The notes under the pieces are model-generated. The model was not told where the DNA came from. It was given only the letters and a program-made list of their open reading frames with translations, and ran no database searches. A DNA stretch of 64,000 nucleotides from Micropterus salmoides. Taxonomy: Eukaryota; Chordata; Actinopteri; Centrarchiformes; Centrarchidae. Below, in pieces: positions 11,801 through 23,800 of the stretch (within the stretch, counting starts at the first letter, position 1; the number at the start of each line of letters is the position of its first letter). Made by a program: the position numbers and the translations under genes. The stretch covers positions 17,321,000 through 17,384,999 of the forward strand of contig NW_024040040.1 of NCBI RefSeq assembly GCF_014851395.1, given 5' to 3'.

Positions 11801-14800
11801 TTAGTTCAGTTCAAAATCACAGTATGGGTGTATCCTTGTGTGTGTGTGTGTGTTTTACTCACTTGAGTGGATACATTCTGAGGGCAACATCCATGCCCGG
11901 GCAATATGACAGAAATGCAGCCAGAGCTGTCTCCTCAAATAGACCAAAGATGAGGATATGGTTCCTGTGGAGGCAAAGAGTTAACACGGTTAGAACAATC
12001 AACTAATTTCTGCTACTTCTTAACATGACTTAACATGAGAGCACTCTACACTGTGATTACTGTTAGGATGACAACTCCTGAAGTAATAAAGACTCCCACA
12101 AGAAATATCTAGACCCCAATTTAGTCTTGGATGTTTTGACATTTGACTGACACTTGAGTGACTCCATTGTTGTCATCGTAGACAAACTGGTGGTATCCTG
12201 AATAAACCCAGACTATCACTGGGAAAGATCATTTGCCTTCTGCCCTGACCAGATCCTAACATAATTGTTGTAAAAATATTTGACCTTAACAGCTGTGGGT
12301 GTTTCACCGTAAAATAAAATGTTTAAACCTGTTTGAAGAAAAGAGAAGATATTAAACATGAAGGTCAGACTACAAAAGTTCCCTGCTTGAATTTATCATC
12401 TGAGAAAAAAAGTTTGTAAGTGACTGTTTGTACCTTAAAAGATCTTATATGTTTTTACATGTACATACTTCATGCCTTGCTGCACGATAGAGTTCTTCCT
12501 AGTCTTACAGATGATCAGATCGGCCCACTGGACGATGACAATGCTGGTGAAGAAAGCTGTGTGGCAGGTGAACTCTATGATCTTTCTGCGCTCGTATGTC
12601 TGGTGGAAAGTAAATGTAAAAAGATTAGGACATTTTCCAATTCTATTCTTCACATTTTCGCTCAAGCATTACTGCTAATGACAGACCTTAGTATTCTTAA
12701 AAAAAAAAAAACTAGGATTACTGACCCACTGCTGTCCGTAGCTGTCTTCCAGGTCATTTACATATTTGTCGTCCCACAGCACTCGGATCCCCAGCAGGTC
12801 CATGGGGAGGAAACCGTTTTCAGCCAGGATCACAAAGTATGTGAAGAACCCAGCTGTGGCCTGTATCATACCTAACAGAGAAGAAGAGCAGTGTAACATT
12901 TTAGACAAGGCATTGCCCAGATGGAAAAGATTTAAATAAAATTCCCCACAACAACCAACTCTCACAAATGTCAGTTTGAGAAGCCATTGTAATAAAATGA
13001 AAATTGTTAATGCTACAGTCCATAACCATATTAACTACATTTCATTCAGGTATCCTTAGGTATCCTTATTCTTACCGATTTGTCCATAGGCCATGCTGAT
13101 GAGCCTCTCATTCACCAGTTTGTCTGTTTTGGGGTTTCTGGGCTGTCTCTTCATGATGTCGCTCTCAGCTTCTTCATAAGCCAGGGAGATGGCGGGGACC
13201 TGGGAGACAGCAAGTAAATTAAGAGGGTTAAAAAGTAAATTAGGTAAATTGTGCACCCATATTCACGTAATGTAGCTTCCTCCTTTAATCTTGGTTGCAC
13301 AGATATGACCTTACAATAATTTTCCTTTGATGACAAATGTGTATGGTGTCAAGAAATAAGGGCTCTCACCATGTCAGTTCCCAGGTCAATGCAGAGGATG
13401 GTGACGGTTCCCAGAGGCAGAGGGATGTTGGCGATGATGAAGAGGAGGAAGGGTGAGATCTCAGGGATGTTACTGGTCAGAGTGTAGGCAATGGACTTCT
13501 TCAAGTTGTCAAAGATCAGACGGCCTGACAAAGACATTTAAAAATTAATCTTGTGAGGAAATAGGGATAATTGAGCAGTTAAAAAGACGCTTTTTGCACT
13601 CTGTAGGTCTTACCTTCTTCCACTCCAGTGACAATGGAGGCAAAGTTGTCGTCAAGCAGGATCATGTCAGCAGCCTGCTTGGAGACGTCAGATCCAGCGA
13701 TACCCATAGCAACGCCAATGTCAGCCTTCTTCAGAGCAGGAGAGTCGTTCACACCATCACCTGTCACAGCCACAATGGCTCCCTGAGAGAGACGGAAGAC
13801 GTGTTAGGATGTCCACTTGGTGCAGGATTTTTGTCTTTTACAAAAACAAAAATCCAGGACAACAGACATTTCTGAAAGCTTGTGTCTGTGAACAATTCCC
13901 CATGATGCTGACCTGTCTCTGGCAACCTTCTACAATGATAAGTTTCTGCTGAGGGGAGGTTCTGGCAAAGACAATTTCAGTGTGGTGCTTCAGCACATCG
14001 TCAAGCTGCTCTGAAGTCATGTCTTTCAGCTCGCCACCGTGGACAACACAGGCCTTGGCATCCCTGGAGAGGAAATCACAGCAACATTAGGACACCAGTT
14101 GTAATGCCACATCCTGTTTCCAAGGGGAAGACTGAGGATGGGGCTGTAATCAGGGAAATACAAAAAGAAAATCATGTGGAATGGACAAACTGGTAAAACA
14201 GGAAATTCTTTTTGAAAACAGCCTCGACATCTCTTACAGGAAAATCATGGCATCGACAGCAAAAAGTTAGATTTAGAATAAAGTGATCTACATCTTCAGG
14301 ACCTGCTAAAACATCAAACCTTTACTACAGACATTGAATTATATATATTTTTAACATTTTATCAGTCCCATTGTACAGGATAGTGTAATCTTTTGCCTGT
14401 ATATATGGAAGCCTGCATGAGGTTTCTGCCTAGGATAATTTTTAATGTCCATGTTTGGGGATTTTTACAGTGTGACTGTGATCTGAACACGGACTAAACT
14501 TGCAGATGAAGAAATAGTGAAACTGCCATCTCAGAGACACATGTAGATTTATTTGTCTACAGTGAATTGTCATGATAAAAGCCTTTTTGGCTGAGTAGTT
14601 TGCAGGGCTTGTTAGCCAAAGCTGATTTAATTTTGCTCTATTAGTGCAAGCATTAGTAGAAGAGACATGTTTAGAAGGAAGACTTGAATTAACTAGTGCT
14701 GATGCTAGAAAATCATTTTAAGCATGGTGTTCAACCTGCAAGAATGTATATCCTCTTAATGTTTAGTGCCACAAGCTTTAGTAAGTGTACTCACCTAGGA

Positions 14801-17800
14801 TTGACCTCTGAGACGGGTACATTGAGGCGGGCAGCAATGTCTTCGACTGTCTCGTTGCCTTCAGAGATGATACCCACACCCTTAGCGATAGCCTTGGCTG
14901 TGATGGGATGGTCACCTGTGACCATGATAACCTGTAGAGATAGTCAAGTATTTACAAAGAACATGATTGCAAAGTACAATAACCCAAAAATGGGGAAGAT
15001 ATGAACTTTCATGATAAGTGAGTAAACCAATTCAACCAATTGCAGTGTTTTCAGGTTTTGAGGAATTTGGATGGTGAGACATTTATTTTAGCTAAGGGTG
15101 TATATTTATAATTGAGGTTTTGGTCCTGAACTGACACATATTTTAGATACAGACCTCACCTGAAAAGACTACAGTTATATACCTTGATTCCAGCGCTCCT
15201 GCATTTGCCCACGGCATCGGGCACAGCAGCACGAGGGGGGTCGATCATGGACATGAGGCCAATGAAGCACAGGTTCTCAGTGGGGAAGTTCACCTCGTCA
15301 GTGTCAAAAGCAAAGCCATCTTGGAACTGGTCATCAGGCAAGTTGAAATGGCAGAAACCTGAGTAAGACAGGAACAAAATGCTTGTCAGGAGTGCGCCGA
15401 TTCCTTTTTTATTCACCAACTAATTAAAAACCACTAAGAATATTACTATAATTAAGGCTATGGTGTACCCAGCACTCTCTCTCCAAGTCCTCCCAGCTCA
15501 ACATAGGCGTTCTGGAAGGCGTCTTTCATCTCATCATCCAGAACCTGCTCTTTGCCCTGGATCATGATGGAGGAGCAGCGATCCAAAATCCTCTCTGGGG
15601 CTCCTTTCATCACCAGCAGGTGCTTGGACTCTCCAGGAGTTGTATTCTTGTGGATGGAGAGCTGTGGGACAAGAGGAAGCCTGGATTTTAAATACTTGTT
15701 TCGTAGTTGCGAGCAATAATTTGTGTCAAGAAACATAGGTCCTCATTTGTCAAAAATGGCTCTTGAAAGACATGCACAAATCTAACCACTAGAGGGCGTA
15801 CATCAACATTTCTCTACGATAACACTACAAGTATTGTCTTACAATGTCGGTCGGGTTTGCCAAGTTTTTATGGATTGAGATGTACATTACCTCACCTGCA
15901 ATATACTACGTAATTAACAACAAATGTAGAAGCTGTAATGTTTGATTTTTTTGAATTGTTGATTTGTGGATTCTTTACCTGGTATTTGTTGGTGGAGTTG
16001 AAGGGGATCTCAGCAATATTGGGGTATTTTTCTCTCATGCCGCTTACAGATCCGCAGCACAGCTCAATACACTTTAGCAAGGCAGCTTCTGAGGCGTCAC
16101 CGGCTACATCTCTCTTTGGATTCAAGCAAAGGACAAAGAGTTGGATGAGTGGGTTTGTCCGAGATTGGTCCTTCTTTTTTAACAATACACATTTAAGTCA
16201 AATTAAGGATAATTTATCCACATTTACTCTGGGTGGGGAGTCACATAAAAGATTTCTACAAGACACTGACAATGAGAAATCTATGTAAACAGAAAGACCA
16301 AATTCAAGAGTTGTTTTTGCTTCTTTATAAATCAGATGAATTAGGATCAGCTTCAAGTTCAATGATTTAAAAATATATTAGGTAGACAATTTTCCAGTGA
16401 AAAGCCTGGCATGCCTCATTTCATCCTGCTCCCAGTGTGTGGTTTGAGAAAGAAATACACTTGTCAGTACTCGTTAAGAAATAAATGAATAGGCCTGTCT
16501 AGCCACCTCTTGCTATAGCGGCAGCTATATATTTCTGAAAAGGCCTTTAATTATGTTGAGTGCTTTTTATAAAGATTTGTAGTGCAGTTGAGCTGGATTT
16601 GTATTTTCTGGGATCCAAAAAGTTTCTTGCCAAGTCATAATGCAGAGGCACCTCCCACACAGCCACTGGATCACAGCATTCATCTGGGTACAGTATCCAA
16701 TTCAACAAAGTGTTTGAAGGAAGACAAATATTCCATGAGGTCATGAGGGTAAAATGTGCTTGTTTACAACCAGGACTAAGAGATGGTGTTACGCCAAAAG
16801 TCAATGTTACTGATATCTTTTTACACTGGAGAATTATTTTGACTCTTTTGTGATCAGAATGGGCGAATTACAGCAAAAAGTTTAGTGTTGGTGACCAGAA
16901 GAGTTTAACAGATGACTCTGCATGCAAACACTGCTCACCTTCAGGATGGGAACATTGCTCTGCTCTGCCAGGAATACGGCGCGGTTGCACAGTCCGGCGA
17001 TTCTGGCCAGAGCAGCCCAGGTGGCAGAGCTCCTGTCGAAGGAGGCCCCGCTCTGGTTCTCTGTGGTGTCGGCCTCGTGGATCTGGTTGTCGAACCACAT
17101 GTGGGCCACGGTCATCCTGTTCTGGGTCAGGGTGCCGGTCTTGTCGGAGCAGATGGTGGAGGTGGAGCCCAGGGTCTCGACGGCTTCCAGGTTCTTCACC
17201 AGGCAGTTCTTCTTGGCCATACGCTTAGCAGTCAGAGTCAGACACACCTAGAGACAGACATTGAGCATTTTTACCTATCACATCATTCTATTGTGAGAGA
17301 ATGAGACTCGGGCAGAAATGCTGGAACCTGGACAATCACAACTCACAGTGACAGTAGCCAGGAGACCTTCAGGCACATTGGCAACAATGATACCAATGAG
17401 GAAGATGACGGCCTCCAGCCACCCGTACCCAAGGATGAGCGAAAGGATGAAGAAGGACACACCCAGGAAGACGGCCACGCCGGTGATGATGTGGATGAAG
17501 TGCTCGATCTCGATGGCGATGGGAGTTTTGCCGCAATCCAGACTGGAAGCCAGGGTGGCAATACGACCCATCACGGTACGGTCTCCAGTGTTGATGACCA
17601 CTCCTTTGGCAGTACCTGGAGAGAGCAAGAGACTGATTTGATGAGTTCACCTATCAAATTATTATTTAATTACTCTCGCATTGTTGAAAAACACCATCAC
17701 CAACATTTCAATATTAGATGTCTTCATCTTAAAATGTTTGGTAAATTCTCACTTTTCTTCAACTTCTACTTAAACCAAATTATCTCCATAAAAGTTGCCC

Positions 17801-20800
17801 AGCGCATTCGAAAATTTTGAAGATTTAAGTTTAATCTCCTTCTTACTTGGACTTAAATTGAATCTAATTAAAACTGTAGACAAATGAATTTCTCTGTTTG
17901 TTCTCTACCTTCAACACAGTTAGTGGAGAAGAAAGCAATGTTCCTGGTTTCCAGAGGGTTGTCGTTGGAGAAGTCTGGAGTACGAGTCTGGGGCTCGGAT
18001 TCTCCAGTCAGAGAGGAGTTGTCCACCTAACGGAGCAGCAAAGCAAGAATGAAATATCAGAAGAAAACATCCAAAGAAGTGAAAATGACTTGATGTCTGC
18101 AGGACAATGTAAAAAATCCAAGACTTTCATTGGTGGTCTCTGACAAAAGCGGGAAAAGAAGTAAGGAAGAAGATGAGACATTTGCATCTAAATAAATTTA
18201 AACTAAGGAACAAACAAGACAAGTTTTGAGTCAGTCAAAAGAAAGCTTTTTTTTCAGAAAGTGATCAAGACGAAGCAAAATGATGCTAAATAAACCACAT
18301 CTGTCAACATATTGTCATTCCCATCAGATGTTAAGCAACTTTATCTCTGACTTACCGACAGACTGATGATTTAATTTGTCTTAGTATCCACTCGAACAAG
18401 AAAACTTAAGTTGAACTTAAAAACTCTAATAATACGTAAACTACAAACACATACATGTGTACAGCCCAAATACAATCTAAATAAACAATTATTCAATATC
18501 TTAAGTGCTGTTTCAAACAAAGACTCCATAAGAATGTCTGTACAAACAAGCCTCTGAGGGACGGACCTTGCAGCCTTGAGCAGAGATGATTCTCAGATCA
18601 GCTGGGATCCTGTCTCCGCCTTTAACCTCCACCAAATCTCCGACCACCACCTCTTCAGCGTTGATGCTGCTCTTCTCACCGTCACGGATTACCAGGGCTT
18701 GCTAAGAGACCAAAGGAGAAATATATGTTTTTAGGACAATTTTTGAACAGATTTATACATGTCAAAAGGCATTACTCTGTCTGAACAGGTTTTGCTTTTA
18801 TTCCCAGCAGCAAGAAACCAGAAGAAACCAGAAGATAAATTGAAGTAATGGATGAAGTAATACTTGTTCAACATGTTCTATCATTAGTCAGCTTTTCAAT
18901 TGTACTGTTTTCTGTTTAGGAAAACTGGGACACAGATATGAAGGTCCAAAAGTCAAGAAACAAACTCACCTGTGGGACCAGGTTCTTGAAGGAGTCCATG
19001 ATCTTGGAGCTCTTGGCCTCTTGGTAGTAGGAGAAGCAACCAGTGATGATGACAACAGCGGAAAGCACAACACCCAGGTACAACTACAGGGAGAGGGAAA
19101 AGGCTGTGAGTCAGCTCATCTTTGGTGGTATTTATTTAATAGATAAAATTAACATATGATACACTGACAAAGACCTCCTTACGTTATCATTGGCTGGTTC
19201 ATCTTCTGCTGCAGCCTGGATACTGTAAGCGAGGAAGCAGAGGATAGCGCCAATCCACAGCAGCATGGAGAAGCCACCAAACAGCTGGAATACATTAACA
19301 TTCAAGTTTCAAGACTTTGCTGCTTAAAATTAGTGAATTTGCCTTTCTAGAATTTGAATATGCAAAATGTGTTTTGCATTGAAAATGTTGCACTCCCTTC
19401 TGGGAAGTTCAGCCCAGGGTTGATCTTTACCTGTTTACAGAACTTGACCCATTCAGGCGTTGTGGGAGGAGGCGTGAGGGCGTTTGGGCCATCCCGGGCC
19501 AGGATCTCCTTTGCTCTGAAGCCGGAAAGACCCTAAAAAGAGACAACGAAGAAAGAAGAAACTTTGCGTGTTAGCTAAAATACAGTTAGCCCACCAACAG
19601 CCTGACAGATTGACAGAAAAACACAAACAGGATTAAGTAATGCATCATCCCGCCTGAAGTACCTGTGTGGTTATGTCTGTGTCAACTAAGAAAAACCTGT
19701 GTGTCCAGTTTTTGCCCTGCTACTCTACAGCTTTGTCTTTGTTCATTTACAGGAGGGAAACACTCTGAAGGACAAGTTAGAGCGACATGTTCCCTGCTGA
19801 ACTCTTTATACTGCTACGCTACTACAGTGCTATTACCTCAGGAGTTGGTGGATTAAATTTGGCTGAAACAAAAACAAAAGCAACCACATCCACAGGAATA
19901 AAGATCTCACTAATCATACAATTACTGATTGTCATGATTCTGTGTAATTAGACTTTAAGCTTGAGGTAAATCCCAGGTGTGATATGGAAAGAGTGATTAC
20001 AGCACGAGGGAAGATCTGTTGTATCTCTATTATCAACGAACGGTGGGTAGTTCAACAAGGTGACGGTCATATTTTCTTACAGTGTCAAAAAATAGAAGAG
20101 AGTAGAAGAATTAAGAGTGTAACTGAAGGTCTCTTTGGCGGGGTACCAGGAGTGAAAAGCAGCATTTTTCCCCTTGTGGTTAGGGTCAATAAGGCCAGTG
20201 TTCCTGCGTGAATGAAGTCTTTGTTTTGGGGCAAATTCAGACAGATCAGATTTCTACAGATAAGCAGCATCAGTCAAGCATTTGGCCACCGTAGGGGTGT
20301 ACTGGGATTCTGTGTGTGTGTCCTCAGCTCGATGAAGAATGAAACATGAAAAGCACATTTTTTGAGTTTCCCCTTTTATGTACAATGTGACATCTATTGA
20401 CACGTTCAGGATCAGTTCACACAAATCACAGCAATTTCTTTCCTACCTCTAGTGGTATTTGGCCATGCTCATAGTTTTTATTCTATTTGTGTACATCTCT
20501 GAGATTTCTGCAAACACCCCAACACAATGTAGGTGAATAAAATTCCTTTTGTGCTGCATTGAAAAGTTAAACAGCAACATTTGTTTCTAAGACACAATGC
20601 AGTTACACAGTTACTCTGGGTAATCCGCAGACTTACCTATGGACATTTATTGGAACTACTTTCTACTGAAGAAATAGTACCTAGGTAAACCATGGACTAT
20701 CCAGAGCAGTGGGTTGACCCCACCATGGGATCCTAAAACAAATCTGGGGGGTTCACATCGTGATTTAAAGTATGTGAAATAAAAAACTCTACATTTCTGT

Positions 20801-23800
20801 TAGAGTTTGTGGACGAATAAAACCAAAACTTTCTGAATAGCCAGACACCACTGGAGGTTTAATTTTATTACTAATTTGGTTGAACTCACCCCTTAATAAT
20901 AATTTTATCAACTTGTGATAAACCGTGTTCCTGCTCGGCACCCTCTGCTGCAACGACTATTGTTACTAGTCCTATTATTATTATTGTTTTTATAATCATT
21001 AACATTACGATTGTTATCATTAACACTACTATAAATATCTGTACCATTTTTCATTTAGTCTATAGCAACATCACCTTTACTGTCTGTACCTCTGTGTGTG
21101 TAAATTGTGTAGGCTGCCTCCCTCCCCTCTCTCTCCTTCCATCCCTCTCTTTTTCTCTCTGTTCCTCTCCTGCCCTCTATCTCTCTCTCTCTCTCTCCTT
21201 CACCCCAACCGGTCGAGGCAGATGGCCGCCCACCCTGAGCCATGGTTCTGCTCGAGGTTTCTGCCTCTTAAAAGGAAGTTTTTCCTTGCCTCTGTCGCCT
21301 AGTGCTTGCTCTTGGTGGGAACTGTTGGGCTTCTGTAAATAGCATCATAGAGTACGGTCTAGACCTGCTCTTTTATGAAAAGTGCTGTGAGATAACTGTT
21401 GTTGTGATTTGGCACTATATAAATAAAATTGAATTGAATTGAATTGAGTGAGAATATGTTGCAAAATTGTCTGCATCTGCACTACTTTGCATTACTCTAA
21501 CATTAGAATGGTGGATAAATAACTCATCAGTCTGAGAAAGTGCTCACCCTGTTTAGGTCGGTTCCATATTTTCTGTGAAGTTCATCCATGGTTAGCTTGT
21601 GGTCATCCTAAGAGAGACACAGACAGAAAGAGATTGAGAGACATTGTGTAAAACAAGTCTGTCATTTTAAAACCGCAGATATTACCTCCTTTGAGGATTA
21701 AAAAATGTCCTGTCATGGCCTCCAGAGGTACAGGGGGAACATAAAGATGACATGGCGAAAACCGACCATCTGATCAGGATTATGGATGCATGCCCGTCCA
21801 TACAGTGTGATTTTAAGATTAGTCAAAGCAGACATTCGAGTTTGCTGGTGATTGAAAACTTGCAGCCAAGACCTGGCTAAGCCGCCATGAGCTCAGTTAT
21901 GTATGGGCTCACCCAAACAGTCCTTCCAGCCGAATCAGTGCTACCCAACTGATGTACTGATGCTTGCACACAGGACTGCTGACATTTTGGTGGAGTTTAC
22001 CCAGGAGTGGAGCCCACTCTTTCACACTCACAGCTGAACCCAACACCAGTGCCATCAAAATTCATTTGGTGGATGAAATGATTAGCTGAAGTGTTGTTTT
22101 CAGGTGTATTTTGATCATAGTGGCTATAATTCTTTTAAAAAAGGTTTCATCCAGTAGCATCTCTTCATTTTTGTGAATCTGCAAAAGAACAACCAGAGAC
22201 GCTGCCACATTCATGCGCCTACACTGTGTTTTTTGAAATAACGCCTACAGTGAGTGAATGAATAGAGATTTCCAATGTAATTTGGAGGATCTGCCACAAT
22301 ATCTGACTCCCACTTTTCGTTTTTGTTTAATACTGCGAAACATCAAAGTATTGTAATCTTTATACAAAATGCAAGAGGGTGAAATAGTCCAAGTAAAGAC
22401 GCCCACGCTGGTTTCTGTGGTGGTTTACTGACCTCACACATGTGAGGAATTCTGGTCCTGAATTTTCCACTTCGGTATGGCATTAATAATTTTTTTTTCC
22501 TCAGTAATTACTTTTTCTTTAAATAAGAAGCTGCACAGCTTGCTACACCTTGAATAAATGCAATGAGCCAACTATTATTTAAAAGGAAAGTGTGTCACGT
22601 CTCTGCTTGTATTCATTATTATTACATGGAGTACAAGGAAAAATATCTGAGACGATAACATGGTTATTTGTTTAAATCATGCACACCCGTTTTAATGATC
22701 TTTAGTAAAAGCCTTAAATGGCCTATAATAGTGCAGCTTTGTTCTCAGCTGTTTGTCCATAGTGAATGAATGAATAATTAAGGGAATTAATTAAGAAACA
22801 AATGAAAAATGCATCAGTTCACACCACTCAGTGACAGTGTCCCAAGATATTATGTAAGTTTACTTTGACCTTTTAAAGTTGAATGTTTCAAATCATCCAC
22901 TTCTTGATAGTAAGCACTGTATAAAATTAGACACTTGCGTAATGGTAATTTGATGGCTGAAAATGTGAAGTCCTAAGCTGTTAATGGATGAAGTGAGTCC
23001 CTTTACATCTATGTGCACTCTTTACAGACAGTGGAGAAAATGGGTGTAATTGCACGGTTCTGCCTGGCCTGCCATCGTTTTGCATTATAATAAGCAAGTC
23101 AAGTGTTCAAACGTGCCATGCATAATGATTTATCACATGCTGTTAGTCTGCAGTTCTTTTGAAGCCTGTAGAGGAAATTTCTTCCCTAGCTTTGATACTG
23201 CGGCTCATAAACACACACATTTGGATAAAGTTTGGATGGCCAAACACACATTCCAGGCCTACTTTGAGAAATGTCTTACAGAACCCATTGATTTTGAACT
23301 CGGCCAAATTGAACACGAGTCTATTTTTAGCATATTCTGATGGACCAAATCACTGTACGCTTTATGTTGCTATGGGAATAGTGTCCATTGTCTTTAGCTG
23401 GACTTTGACTCCTTAATAACACGATGGTGCAATAATCATTAACATGGCAGCTTCATGGGCGCCATAGAGACTCACTCACAATCTTACTACTGTTTTACTA
23501 CTGCCCAATATGCTATTATTTTTTAACCATAGTTCAAATCTGAAACCTGAGGATTATCAATACATGACACTGTTGCCCTTTCTGTGTGAAACTTTTTTGG
23601 AAATGAAAGCCTTTCTGAAGACACAACACACTCTTAGCAGAAAGACACATTAAAGACAGTGCCAGCTGTTAATTGCAGTAAATGATATGCTGAGTTGGGG
23701 AGGTTATGGCAGACTGGTGGTACGGTTGCCATGGCATTGAGATGTCCTTCAGCAGCAGCAGGACTTTGAGATCTAGTTAAGACGTACAGAGGACAATAAT

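Noticed and set aside
12420..12875. 151-codon plus-strand frame
   Set aside because: It is the antisense shadow of atp1a1 exons 19 and 20.
16912..17304. 130-codon plus-strand frame
   Set aside because: Antisense of atp1a1 exon 10, which is unambiguously coding on the minus strand.
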